This document shows, one piece after another, positions 27,526-36,835 of a stretch of DNA of 64,000 nucleotides. The translations under genes were made by a program, and so were the position numbers. How positions within the stretch are numbered: position 1 is the first letter of the stretch; the number at the start of each line of letters is the position of its first letter. The notes under the pieces were generated by a model, which had not been told where the DNA came from, made no database searches, and was given only the letters and a program-made list of their open reading frames with translations. Source of the DNA: CAUJGP01 sp964612425 (GTDB taxonomy: Bacteria; Bdellovibrionota; Bdellovibrionia; Bdellovibrionales; Bdellovibrionaceae); the NCBI GenBank assembly GCA_964612425.1, contig CAZTDX010000007.1, forward strand, positions 1 through 64,000. Direction: 5' to 3'.

Positions 27526-29097
27526 ATGACATTGAAAAATGAAAACTCCCACCTCATCGTTAACAGTTTTTATAACCTTGTGGGTCAACTCATACCAATA
27601 ATCATTGGATTTATCACTATACCAACTCTTATCCATTTTCTTGGAATGGGCCGATTTGGTTTACTTTCTCTACTTTGGGCTTTTCTAGGATATTTAGCTT
27701 TTTTTGATTTAGGTCTCAGCCGTGCCATAATAAAACTCGGAGCCGAATTAAAAGCTGAAAAAAAAATACAAGAACTACCTCAATCTGTTTGGACGACGAT
27801 TTGGATTACACTAGGACTCACTTTAATTGGAGCATCGGCTTTAATTGTAATTTCAAAATATCTTGTCCAGCATTACTTCAATATTCCTATAGAATTAGAA
27901 TCGGAAGGAACCTATGCTCTCATTTTAATTGCATTGAGTCTTCCTGTTGTAACGCTAACCTCCGTTTTTCGAGGCGCCCTTGAATCGCAAAGTCATTTTT
28001 TTCTTGTCAATATTTTGCATTCTATCAATGGTGGATTAACTTATTTAACTCCTTTAATTGTGGCTTTCTTTAGTCCGCGTATTGACCATATTATTATTGC
28101 CATCAGTTGCTCTCGACTTCTACTTTGCATGATCCACGGTTACATTTGTATTTTAAAAATTCCAGGCTTATCGGAAATTCGTTTTCCTTCCAAAAAATCA
28201 ACTCTCAATCTTGTGAATTATGGAAGCTGGCTTACTGTGAGCAATGTCATTAGTCCCATTATGGTTTACTTTGATCGCTTTTTATTAGGCTCCATTATTC
28301 CAGTCTCAGAACTGGCTTATTACACAACACCCTACGAAGTCATAACTCGAGTTCTCATCCTACCCTCATCCGTTGCCCGCACTTTGTTTCCAGCCTTCTC
28401 ATCGACTCTTAATTTAAATCCAGAAGAAGCCAAAAAACTATATCCTAAAATCATTAGAATCGTCGCCTTTGTTATGGCGATCATTGCAACAATGATTATT
28501 GCTTTTTCAAAAACGGGACTTTATTTATGGTTAGGCAACAATTTTTCAATAAACTCTACTTATTTACTTCAAATATTTTCTATTGGAATTTTCTTTAATG
28601 CCATCGCTAATATTCCCTACACCTTTATTCAAAGTGCTGGGCGCCCTGACTTAACCGCCAAAATACACATTATAGAACTCCCTATTTATTTAGGTATATT
28701 ATGGTATAGTGCTAATAAGTATGGTGCAGCCGGCGCGGCTTGGTCTTGGTCGTTAAGACTCATCTTTGATTGTTTTCTTCTACTCTATTTTTCAAAATCC
28801 ATTCTAGGTCAAAGCTTGTTTCGTAAACTCAATTTATTTAAACTCACCATACCCTTACTTTTAGTTTGGTATTTTAACAGTCAAAGCTTTATATCCTTTA
28901 TTTCACAATCCCTTTTCCAAAATCAAAGCGAGCTTGCCCTTCGCTTATTTTTGAGCATTGTTACAGTTTCTTTATCTTTTTTATTTTACTGGTTTAAATA
29001 CTTGCACCTCGAAGAGCAGCTAAGAATCCTGAAACTCATTTTATTATTAAAAAAATCCAAAGAGAATAAAACTCTCACCCCAAATCTTGAGAACTAA
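27526..29097 (+). CDS. Polysaccharide flippase, Wzx/MATE-like
   Basis: A 523-residue membrane protein with about fourteen predicted helices of the multidrug/oligosaccharidyl-lipid/polysaccharide exporter superfamily. The N-terminal pattern SFYNLVGQLIPIIIGFITIP followed by LGMGRFGLLSLLWAF and DLGLSRAIIKLGAE is characteristic of Wzx/RfbX translocases, which flip lipid-linked glycans across the inner membrane. Divergent to rmlB, it fits an O-antigen or exopolysaccharide role. The start could be ATG 27526 or TTG 27532; AGGAA lies close upstream. Confidence 0.86.
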   Translation: MTLKNENSHLIVNSFYNLVGQLIPIIIGFITIPTLIHFLGMGRFGLLSLLWAFLGYLAFFDLGLSRAIIKLGAELKAEKKIQELPQSVWTTIWITLGLTLIGASALIVISKYLVQHYFNIPIELESEGTYALILIALSLPVVTLTSVFRGALESQSHFFLVNILHSINGGLTYLTPLIVAFFSPRIDHIIIAISCSRLLLCMIHGYICILKIPGLSEIRFPSKKSTLNLVNYGSWLTVSNVISPIMVYFDRFLLGSIIPVSELAYYTTPYEVITRVLILPSSVARTLFPAFSSTLNLNPEEAKKLYPKIIRIVAFVMAIIATMIIAFSKTGLYLWLGNNFSINSTYLLQIFSIGIFFNAIANIPYTFIQSAGRPDLTAKIHIIELPIYLGILWYSANKYGAAGAAWSWSLRLIFDCFLLLYFSKSILGQSLFRKLNLFKLTIPLLLVWYFNSQSFISFISQSLFQNQSELALRLFLSIVTVSLSFLFYWFKYLHLEEQLRILKLILLLKKSKENKTLTPNLEN

Positions 29098-29115
29098 AAT
29101 CCATCCAGCTAATAA

Positions 29116-29138
29116 CGGGTAATTTTATAAGTTACCCG
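29116..29138. terminator. Hairpin between convergent genes
   Basis: CGGGTAA (29116-29122) pairs perfectly with TTACCCG (29132-29138) around a 9-base loop. It lies between the stops of the flippase (plus) and the lipoprotein (minus). There is no T run on either side, so it is at best a weak or factor-assisted bidirectional terminator. Confidence 0.45.
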
Positions 29139-29172
29139 AATCAATCTCATAGAGATAATTCTAACAGAGTTT

Positions 29173-30342
29173 TTAATTGCAGGGAGTTCCGCCCTGGCCC
29201 TTGCCTTCAATGGCTTGTAATTTGATTAAGTGAGCTCTGTTTGGGCCATGTGGTTTGATGCTTAAATGATTCCAGGGTTGATTATCTTCGAGCTTAAGTT
29301 GAATAAAATTTACAATGTTAAGCAATCTATTTTCAGCATCCATTCCATCACGAGTAAGATCCTGCGGTGGTTGCCCGTTAGGAGCCTGTGGATATTCAAA
29401 GACCACCACGCTATCCCCCGCAATGTGCATGGCACCTCTTCGATAGATAGCGACTCTGGGATCAATGGCTCCAATAAAGGGATTTTTTTCTTCCGCTCTC
29501 ATTATAGGTTTAAAACAAGATTTATCGCTGGCAATAACTCCATCGTCAAAGTTTTCAATTTCACCATCAATACTAAAAACCTCAGCATCAGGTATTTTAA
29601 CAGCCTGCTCCCACTCCGCAAGCTTATCCAATCCGGGGCTTTTATGTTTGCTCAGACTACTTAATTTCACTCGGAGAGGAAACTGAAAAATTTGTTGAAA
29701 TCGCTGATCCATTTTATAATACCCACCTTCAAGAGATTTCCCCACTAAATAAGAATCAATGGCCTCCCCTGTGAGTTGGAGTACAGGTTTAATGCTTTCA
29801 ATATTGATGGAAAGTGAGTTATCATTTTCAACTTTAGCATTACCGGATACTTTATAAAGAGTATAAAAAACTCGATTACTCGGAAACGTAAAAGGACGCA
29901 AAAGTGTTTTAAAGCGTTCTAATTTATTAGGATCTTTATTAATCCCTTGAAGGTTGGTAATGGTAAAACTGTTACCATTACGGTCAAAAAATTTATAATT
30001 GAGTCTTTGCTCAAAATAAATTCCACCGTAAATTTCAACGTGGGTGGCTTGTTTAGTATATTTTTCAGGTGCTTTCGCTAAAGGAAGGTGAATAAGAGGG
30101 CGTTGAACAAACATTTTTTTACAAAGTACAACATCATTATCTTTGGTTGTTTTTCCGCCAGCTTCCAATTCAGTTTCAGTCAGTGGAATCGAATATGCTG
30201 ATACTTCTTCTTCACAAAACTTTTCACTTGCCGTCGTTCTATTTGGCATCACTGAAACTGAATCAACACTGGCATGGGTGCAAGAAAGACAAAATAAGAA
30301 GACTGCTAAAAACTTACAATCGGTTAATTCTTTAAAAGACAT
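29173..30342 (-). CDS. Hypothetical lipoprotein
   Basis: A 389-residue protein with a signal sequence and lipobox (FLFCLSC, Cys about residue 21). The mature part has mixed alpha/beta character, a segment HVEIYGGIYFEQRLNYKFF near residue 100, and a cysteine near the C-terminus (GGTPCN end). I recognise no family. It is transcribed alone toward the convergent flippase gene. The neighbouring 30433-31557 gene also encodes an envelope protein, but a 90-base gap and no shared motif leave any link open. Confidence 0.7.
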   Translation of the reverse strand: MSFKELTDCKFLAVFLFCLSCTHASVDSVSVMPNRTTASEKFCEEEVSAYSIPLTETELEAGGKTTKDNDVVLCKKMFVQRPLIHLPLAKAPEKYTKQATHVEIYGGIYFEQRLNYKFFDRNGNSFTITNLQGINKDPNKLERFKTLLRPFTFPSNRVFYTLYKVSGNAKVENDNSLSINIESIKPVLQLTGEAIDSYLVGKSLEGGYYKMDQRFQQIFQFPLRVKLSSLSKHKSPGLDKLAEWEQAVKIPDAEVFSIDGEIENFDDGVIASDKSCFKPIMRAEEKNPFIGAIDPRVAIYRRGAMHIAGDSVVVFEYPQAPNGQPPQDLTRDGMDAENRLLNIVNFIQLKLEDNQPWNHLSIKPHGPNRAHLIKLQAIEGKGQGGTPCN

Positions 30343-30432
30343 GAGGACTCCTTTTGCTCAAAATAAAAATTTACTGAAATACGAGTACCTTTTTATTTAG
30401 ACTAAATGATGAGTCATCAAAGTCAAGCCATG

Positions 30433-31557
30433 TTACAATTCAAATTTTGATCTTAGCGTTAATTGAAAACTAAAGACATTGCTGGTTGAATCCATTCTCT
30501 CTTGACCATTATAAAGAGGATAAGAAGGCATCCAACTAAGCAAAGGAGTTATGGAGAAATTATCACTGTATCGATATCGGCTATAAACTCTGACTTCTTG
30601 AAAATCTCCACCAGAGTTCACAATTTTAGATCCTAAATTATTAGTTCGAGTCGAATTATCAACTTGTCCATAAATAATTTCAGCTCCTAATCGCTGCCAA
30701 TCAGGAACTTCGATAAGACCTTTGATGGCCCAAATATTTCCACCGCTAATTGTTGTGCTAATGGACTCACGGCCGGTTCTAAAATAAGTCGATCCCGCTC
30801 CATAACCCTGAGTCGAATATTGCGAATACCCTAAATACCGGTGATTTAGTCCTAATAAGACATTCTGATCTCGAAGTCCGTCTTGAGTGACATCAACCGT
30901 TTCATTTCTAGTTCGATCGCCAAAATACAAATAACTAAATTCAGCGCCAATAATTAACTTATTAGTTCTCATTGAAACACCGGCCTCTGGCTTCACACTA
31001 AAGCCACCTCGGTAAAAGTTTCCTTTTGCTGATTCTGTCGTCGAGTTAATACTTCGATCAAGTTTAGCAGGCCCTAAGCTTGGCGAAAACGATAAACCTA
31101 ATCTAAAGTTTCCATTTTGCCACGGCATATGTTGACCTATAAAAAGTTCTGGATCAGTGATTCCCGATTCATCATAAAGTTGTGCTTCCCAGTGCGAAGC
31201 ATACCCTAAAGTTAAACCAATATAAGTGTATCGAGCTAATGGATAAGCATAGCGCAGTCGATAAAGCATTTCATGATTATTTGAACTAAAGCTCCCTGCA
31301 CCCATTGTATCAAAGGGATTTGTTACGCCTTCCCATTGACGATAATACCCATCTATATCAAGTAAATGGACGCCCTTTTGTAAATTAATTTGATTTACAG
31401 GGATTAATTGACTTAATAAAATTCCATCCCCTTGCGTACGTTTGTGATAAGTAGAATCATAAGACTCTTGTTGCGTCTGCCCCCATACAATAAAGGGCAA
31501 AAGAAGCAATAATCCATAGATCCTTTTACTAAATAAATTTAATTTCTTTATACTCAT
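30433..31557 (-). CDS. Outer-membrane beta-barrel protein
   Basis: A 374-residue protein with a signal peptide (LLLLLPFIVWGQ) and long amphipathic strands rich in Tyr, Gly and Asn (YRLRYAYPLARYTYIGLTLG; SYLYFGDRTRNETVD), ending RSKFEL. This is the pattern of an outer-membrane barrel, though the last residue is Leu rather than Phe. No substrate can be named. I take ATG 31557 so that the signal peptide is close to the N-terminus. TTG/GTG codons up to 31593 are alternatives; there is no clear Shine-Dalgarno. Confidence 0.68.
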   Translation of the reverse strand: MSIKKLNLFSKRIYGLLLLLPFIVWGQTQQESYDSTYHKRTQGDGILLSQLIPVNQINLQKGVHLLDIDGYYRQWEGVTNPFDTMGAGSFSSNNHEMLYRLRYAYPLARYTYIGLTLGYASHWEAQLYDESGITDPELFIGQHMPWQNGNFRLGLSFSPSLGPAKLDRSINSTTESAKGNFYRGGFSVKPEAGVSMRTNKLIIGAEFSYLYFGDRTRNETVDVTQDGLRDQNVLLGLNHRYLGYSQYSTQGYGAGSTYFRTGRESISTTISGGNIWAIKGLIEVPDWQRLGAEIIYGQVDNSTRTNNLGSKIVNSGGDFQEVRVYSRYRYSDNFSITPLLSWMPSYPLYNGQERMDSTSNVFSFQLTLRSKFEL

Positions 31558-31684
31558 GAACTTTTTAATGAGCAAAAAAAATGCCACAACCAAACATCAT
31601 TGATGTCCATTATAAACGCTAATAGTAGATCCTAATACTTTGTACTGTAAAATCTTTTGACAGTCGAATGGCAACCTACATTTT

Positions 31685-32629
31685 TCAATTTGAGTGTTCT
31701 GGATCTGAACAGTCCTCTCCCTCACGCTCAATTTCTAAGGTCACCTCTGATGGCCCAACTTCTGCAATTTTTTTTCTTATTTGTTCCTTAACTTTTACAT
31801 CACTGGCTTCACTTTTTAAAACTATATGGCCCGTAACGACATGATAACCAAAATCTAATTCCCAAATATGGATATGATGACAACTCATCACTCCCTCAAC
31901 CGATTTCAATATTCCAGTTATGCGTTCTAGAGAGAAATCTTTGTTGGCACCTAATAGTAAAATTCTGCCAATTTCAGCGAGATTGATGTAGGTTCTCCAC
32001 AAAATAAAAAAGGCCAAAAAGATAGAAAGGAGCGGATCAATCCAGTACCAGGAGAAAGAGTAAATGGCTATAGCTCCAATTAATACAATAACCCAACCCC
32101 ATAGATCCTCTAACAAATGAAGACTCACCAACTTTTCGCCAATGTTTTTCTCGTCGTGGTGAGAGTGGGCTTTTAATCGATAGACGGCCAAACCATTAAC
32201 TAATATCCCTAAAACGGCGAGTCCCATCATCATGGGTGAATTTACAGGCTGAGGGCTCATTAGCTTTGGAAAACTATTTGCTAGAATCACAAAACTACCT
32301 ACAACTAAACTAACTCCAACAATCGCAGCTCCAATAATATTGAGCCTTCGATACCCATAAGAGAACTTCTCGGTTGAAGGCTTTACGGAAAGCCATTTCA
32401 AAGCAATCAAAATCAAAAGAGATAAACTATCACCAAAATCATGAAGAGCATCTGCCATAATGGCTTGGCTTGAAGAATAGTAGCCCCCAAACGCTTCAAT
32501 AATACAAAACCCAGCATTTAACACAAAGGCAGAAATCAATCCCGAGAGAGAGCTAGAGGGATCAACGTGGCTATGAGAATGATTGTGTGAATGACTGTGA
32601 GAATGATTATGAGAATGCGGATTTGACAT
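31685..32629 (-). CDS. Cation diffusion facilitator (Zn/Co/Cd efflux)
   Basis: A 314-residue CDF-family exporter that moves divalent metal ions, usually zinc, out of the cytoplasm against protons. The N-terminus is a His-rich tail (HSHNHSHSHSHNHSHSH). Six membrane helices follow with the metal site in IMADALHDFGDSLSLL (Asp/His of helix 2) and WIDPLLSIFLAFFI (helix 5), then a cytoplasmic ferredoxin-like domain with HHIHIWELDFG. ATG 32629 begins the His tail. An in-frame TTG nine codons earlier has a better AGGA and could be the true start. Confidence 0.9.
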   Translation of the reverse strand: MSNPHSHNHSHSHSHNHSHSHVDPSSSLSGLISAFVLNAGFCIIEAFGGYYSSSQAIMADALHDFGDSLSLLILIALKWLSVKPSTEKFSYGYRRLNIIGAAIVGVSLVVGSFVILANSFPKLMSPQPVNSPMMMGLAVLGILVNGLAVYRLKAHSHHDEKNIGEKLVSLHLLEDLWGWVIVLIGAIAIYSFSWYWIDPLLSIFLAFFILWRTYINLAEIGRILLLGANKDFSLERITGILKSVEGVMSCHHIHIWELDFGYHVVTGHIVLKSEASDVKVKEQIRKKIAEVGPSEVTLEIEREGEDCSDPEHSN

Positions 32630-32656
32630 AATCAAAGAGTACTTAAATCTTTGCAA

Positions 32657-33060
32657 ATTTCCTAGGGTATAACCTCAACTTAACAAGCCGCATTTAGCCA
32701 CATATCAGTTGAGGTCCCAAATCTTGTAAAATCCTTTAGCCCCTCTGTAGTTTGAAACAGCATAACTGGCAGAGTCTAACACCAGGAGATATCTGCCCGT
32801 ACTTAATCTAGGTGTAAAAAAAGTTTTTATCTTTTATCCCAAACTGCAACGACCCCTGAGACACGGGGAAATTACCCTTATCCATGAAAAACTTGGTCAA
32901 TGGCCTTTACGTTATCACACACCAAAATCAGTGTTCATCCAGTTAACAAGGCTTAAAAATGTCAGCTTGTCGAGAATAATAACAGTTTCTATAATCCATA
33001 AAATTATGCTACATTAATAAGCTAATTAATATTTGATACCGTTCCAATTTTCGTGGGATT
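32657..33060. other. 404-base stretch without a recognisable gene
   Basis: No frame of useful length is open on either strand. Part of the minus strand (about 32850-32960) reads like decayed coding sequence broken by several stops, but I cannot assign it. It lies at the 3' side of the transposase pseudogene, so it probably holds the element's end and insertion-site scars. I found no matching inverted repeat on the other side. Confidence 0.4.
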
Positions 33061-34332
33061 TTAGTTATCCACAGTCACACACAAAAAATTTAACTTGATG
33101 TCAGCATCGATGCCCATCTTTTCATTCCAATGAGTTATCCAAAGATGTTTTGTTGAAGAAAGTTGGAGTAAAATTAATCGAGTCATTTTCTCGGCACCTT
33201 TTTCTGACCACATATAACCCATACGCTTAATTCTTCTTTTTATTTCTCTCATTATTCGTTCAACGAGTGATGTAACTCTGGGATTTGAGTCACCAGTATT
33301 AATCCAATTCTCAATGTATGTAAAAAGCTGAGCTTTTGCATTCTCGACAAATGTTTTTGCTTTGCGATAGCCCATCATTCGTAGCTCTTCAATAAAATCA
33401 TCAATGGATTTTTTCATTTTTGTTAAATGAACTTCTATTTTAAGTTTATCCTCAATTGATTTCAATGGATCAGTATCAACTTTAGGCAGTTCAACATATA
33501 ACAGATCATTTAACTGCTCTGAGAGTTTTAGAGCTTCTTCTTTGCCGACATAATCTTTATACTGAAGAAGTGGTGTTAGTTCATGAGTCATGTGAAATAA
33601 ACAACGCTGGTGTGTATTTGCGAGCTTTTTAAGACGACGTACAAGCTCTTCTTCGCCATCAGTTATCAGAGTTGCTGCAATGGGTTTGAATTTTATTTTA
33701 TCACTGGGATGATTTGCTTTTTTTAGTAAATTTCCAATATTTTGCCATGAAGCTCTAGTCCATGCCCCATAAGGGTAAACTGTTCCATCATCATTTTATC
33801 CAAGTACAATTTTTATTTGCCCTTTGTTAGAACCTGCTTCGTCTTTTTCTTTTTTAAATCCAGTTCCATCAGCAATTAAACTATCGACTCTCTTTTTTTG
33901 ATTTATATTTACAGCTTCTGTATCCCAGAACCAACGATGTAGAGTTGTATGTGACGTTGTAAACCCAGTCAGAGTATTTGTTACTTTTGCAGATCTACGA
34001 AAGCTTTGATCCGTCACAGTTTCCAAGCAAGTCTTTTCAAATTCTCTGGATTTTCTTCCATACCTTTTTAAATCTATTAATCGCATCATCGGTACAAAAG
34101 TTTTTTTACAGTTAAGACATTTCAATCTCAACAACGTCAACAGAACTTCTCCATTAGAGGTCTTAAGCTTTCTGCCAGTAGATCCGTGAATATGATTCCT
34201 CTCCGATTGACATCGGGGGCAGCTGACGCCTGATTTAATAAATTGAGACTCAATAAGACTAACAAGAACGTTGATAATACCTGGAATGCCCTTAGTATCA
34301 AACATTCTCTTAACAGCTATACAGCTGCGCAT
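33061..34332 (-). pseudogene. DDE transposase broken by one in-frame stop
   Basis: Two collinear frames (34332-33796 and 33795-33061) are in the same phase and separated only by a TAA at 33798-33796; reading through gives one 420-residue transposase. The N-terminus has a zinc ribbon (CPRCQSE and CLNCKKTF). The catalytic acids appear as LIADGTGFK, LITDGEEEL and SLVERIMREIKRR. This is a mutator/IS256-superfamily-like DDE layout whose exact family I cannot name. The original start is probably ATG near 34305 (MFDTKG). The first nine codons from 34332 come from the inverted repeat of the adjacent IS630 element, which inserted just upstream. The element is therefore likely dead. Confidence 0.8.
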
Positions 34333-35478
34333 AAATTCGGTGACATAGTTGCATTTTAAATTTTGATGACTATTCTGCTTCGAATGCAGCCAAGATTTAT
34401 TGAACTACACCATAGAACAAAGGAAAAATTAAAATTACTCATGAGGGAAGCCGCTTCTGATGGGGCGGACAGGGTCGCTAGACGTATTCATGCTGTCCTA
34501 TTAAACAGTGAAGAAAATACTAGTGGCAAAATTGCTGAGATACTTGATACATCTAGATCAAAGGTATCTGAATGGCTTAAAATCTATGAGGAACTAGGGT
34601 TTGAAGGATTAAAGGAAGGTTATCGACCAGGACGTCCTTCTCGTCTTACTGAACTTCAGAAGATTATTTTATGTGACATAATCGATAGCGGTCCTATTGC
34701 CTATGGTTATTCCAGTGGAATTTGGACTTCAAAAAGAATTGCGCTAGCCATTTACGAAGAATTTGGAGTTCATTACCACGATGGACATGTAAGAAAACTT
34801 CTTTATGATTTTGGATTTTCAATACAATCCCCTAAACGCGTCTTAGCCTTGGCAGATAAGGAAAAGCAGGCAAAATGGATAAGTCAAATTTATCCGACCA
34901 TTAAAAAAAAGCTCAAGATGAGCATGCTCGAATAATTTTTGAAGATGAAGCGAGCTTTAGGCAAGATTCTACTCTGCATAGGACGTGGTCTAGAATTGGG
35001 TGTCAGCCGATTGTGCCAATTACTGGCAAAAGAGAATCTGTTAAAGTTTTTGGATGCGTTGATCTGCACTCTGCTGAGTTCGAATATATGATTGATGATG
35101 TCTTCAACTCCGCATCCTACATGGTTTTCCTTGAAACTATAGTTGCTAAGTTTTTCGAGAGCAATCGTCGAATTCATTACATTCAGGATGGAGCTTCATA
35201 TCATAAAGACGGTGATATTTGGTATTGGTTTAGAGAAAATCGAAAATGGATCGAGGTATACAACCTGCCATCGTATTCTCCAGAATTCAATGCTGTAGAG
35301 GCTTTGTGGAAGTACACAAGAAAGGAAGCTACTCATAATGCTACTTTTGAATCAAAAAATGAAGTAATAAATTGTGTAACAGATATGTTTGGAAAAATGC
35401 AGGAAAGTCCATATTCTACACTTGGATATTTAAAACCTTTTCATTGAGATTATGTCCCCGAATTTATGCGCAGCTGTG
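34320..35478 (+). mobile_element. IS630-type insertion sequence
   Basis: A 1159-base element bounded by TA dinucleotides (34318-34319 and 35479-35480), the usual IS630 target. The ends carry about 20-base inverted repeats: ACAGCTGCGCATAAATTCGG at the left and its complement CCGAATTTATGCGCAGCTGTG minus the last base at the right, with further similarity inward (GACATA). It carries one transposase gene read by -1 frameshifting. It sits in the upstream region of the older transposase pseudogene, so it is the younger insertion. It appears complete and potentially active. Confidence 0.9.
34366..35447 (+). CDS. IS630-family transposase (ORFA/ORFB joined by -1 frameshift)
   Basis: The first frame (34366-34935) encodes helix-turn-helix domains (SGKIAEILDTSRSKVSEWLK; SRLTELQKIIL). 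The second (through 35447) encodes the DDE domain: Asp in IIFEDEASF, Asp in IQDGASYH and Glu in PEFNAVEALWKYTRKE. The frames join at A-AAA-AAG (34905-34911), a canonical -1 slippery heptamer within an A8 run. Slipping there yields KKAQDEHARIIFEDEASF, the normal family sequence. So the split is probably programmed, not damage. The fused product is about 361 residues, usual for IS630. The ATG at 34366 has a weak Shine-Dalgarno. Confidence 0.88.
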
Positions 35479-35545
35479 TATCCACAAATTTTAGTTATTT
35501 CAAACTAAAATGTTACAAAGTGTTACATTATGATTGTTACACAAA
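35479..35545. repeat. Direct repeat, left copy, block 1 (67 bases)
   Basis: Identical over 67 bases to 37657-37723. It contains an inverted repeat (ATTTTAGTT / AACTAAAAT around ATTTCA) and three TGTTACA motifs at 35511, 35521 and 35535. The left edge is the TA at the right end of the IS630 element; the sequence before the element (AGC TA) continues the match. Confidence 0.92.
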
Positions 35546-35585
35546 ATCTTCAAGTGAACGGCGAGAATTAATTATTTTTTTAATA

Positions 35586-35635
35586 TTCTAATCTTTTGGT
35601 TCATTGAATTTGGTGTCTTAACAATATTCTTTAGC
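35586..35635. repeat. Direct repeat, left copy, block 2 (ghost of rnhB 3' end)
   Basis: Matches 37771-37820 in 47 of 50 bases. On the minus strand its end reads as codons for KEYC and a TAA stop, exactly like the last codons of rnhB. So this copy carries a duplicated rnhB tail although no rnhB gene adjoins it. Confidence 0.88.
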
Positions 35636-35644
35636 AGATTGACT

Positions 35645-36799
35645 CTATTTTAGCCAGGCTTTCCTATTTCTCACTTTACCTTCCAGCGCTGGAAGCTCAA
35701 CAGTTTCTTCATCGAGAAACGATTGTGCAAGGCCTGCACCAACTAAAGCAGGATACTTAATTGAGTACTGAACTAGTGCGCTAGCCAAAAATGAGATTGC
35801 AGCACTTCCTCCACTCGCCATATAGGCTTGCCCCTTTTCATCAAACGCAGGGATGTCATAGCCTGGAGCTGCAATTGATATAGACTCCCCTTTATTGCTT
35901 TGAGCCGCTAAATCCGTTTTTTCTTTATTGAGGTATGCGACAAAAATAATGTTCTTTTCCAAACAGTCCGTTGGAGGATTCATAAACGAAGAATCATTTC
36001 CTGCAGGAAGAATAAAAACTGTCTTTTTATGACGAGCCATCACTTCACACGCAACCTTATTCATTGGTCCCAAAGGACTAAGAACAATTGGTGAAATTTT
36101 TGAACTCAAATCCAGACCTTTGATCAACATTTCAATAGAACTACTACCTAATTGGCTTATTATCTGCAAATTCGCCACAGATTTCACATTCTGTAATTTT
36201 AAAATGGAATACATTTTTGTGGTCATCGCTCTATCAGGTAGTTCTGGGTTTATTATAATATTTTGATCAACAATTTCCTCAATTTTTCCAGCGCTCATAT
36301 TCGGCATACCAGCAATAACTGCTAAATCTGAAATCGTTTTTTCACGATTAAAATTTTTAAGAATTTCCGTAGAATAACGATAATTACTGTCATCAACTCC
36401 AATTATGCCAAAATGTTCGTGTGCCGCGATGGCTATTTGATCTGCTTTAGAGGAGGCTTCCCATAAAGAATGATTTAATTTAATTAATTCTTTTTCCGGA
36501 AAATTAATGGCAATTTTTTCTTTATTATCTAAGAAAAGCTTCTCTTCGACCACTTCAATTTTAGTGTTTTGAATACTTTTTAAAAAAGTATCGGAAAGGT
36601 TTGACGGATTAAACTTTTCGTTCAGCTCTTGAACCCAACTCAGTTCATTATGGCTTTGAATCCACTGTTGCGCTGTTTGAGCCGACTCAGTAAAATGAAG
36701 ACCTGTTTTATCTCCACCGTTGCCACCTGAGTTACCAGCACTGCTTCCCAATGAGAGATACAGCAAAATTGAAAATCCCCAAACTGTCCATAGCTTCAT
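35645..36799 (-). CDS. Exported subtilase-like protein, probably without protease activity
   Basis: A 384-residue protein with a signal peptide and a Gly/Asn-rich mature start. Residues 100-160 hold an AHEHFGIIG segment. The C-terminal 225 residues follow the S8 subtilase plan: LPAGND (oxyanion Asn269 region) and ASGGSAAISFLASALV (nucleophile Ser332). But where the catalytic Asp is expected I read AVIAGMPN (Ala163), and where HGT-His is expected I read PDRAMTTKM (Asp189), so two of three triad residues seem replaced. GAGGAGG precedes ATG 36799. It is 36 bases behind the TIGR02147 regulator gene in an operon. A binding or decoy role is possible. Confidence 0.72.
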   Translation of the reverse strand: MKLWTVWGFSILLYLSLGSSAGNSGGNGGDKTGLHFTESAQTAQQWIQSHNELSWVQELNEKFNPSNLSDTFLKSIQNTKIEVVEEKLFLDNKEKIAINFPEKELIKLNHSLWEASSKADQIAIAAHEHFGIIGVDDSNYRYSTEILKNFNREKTISDLAVIAGMPNMSAGKIEEIVDQNIIINPELPDRAMTTKMYSILKLQNVKSVANLQIISQLGSSSIEMLIKGLDLSSKISPIVLSPLGPMNKVACEVMARHKKTVFILPAGNDSSFMNPPTDCLEKNIIFVAYLNKEKTDLAAQSNKGESISIAAPGYDIPAFDEKGQAYMASGGSAAISFLASALVQYSIKYPALVGAGLAQSFLDEETVELPALEGKVRNRKAWLK

Positions 36800-36835
36800 A
36801 AACCCTCCTCTTATAAAATAAGTACTCCGTACTTT

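Noticed and set aside
33065..33073. Perfect DnaA-box sequence TTATCCACA, with near-matches TATCCACA in the repeats at 35479 and 37657
   Set aside because: Single scattered boxes, one of them in the transposase 3' end; no cluster, no AT-rich unwinding element and no dnaA or dnaN nearby, so not an origin.
34936..35012. IS630 transposase as two separate broken genes
   Set aside because: The sequence across the gap is normal transposase in the -1 frame, reached through a canonical slippery heptamer.
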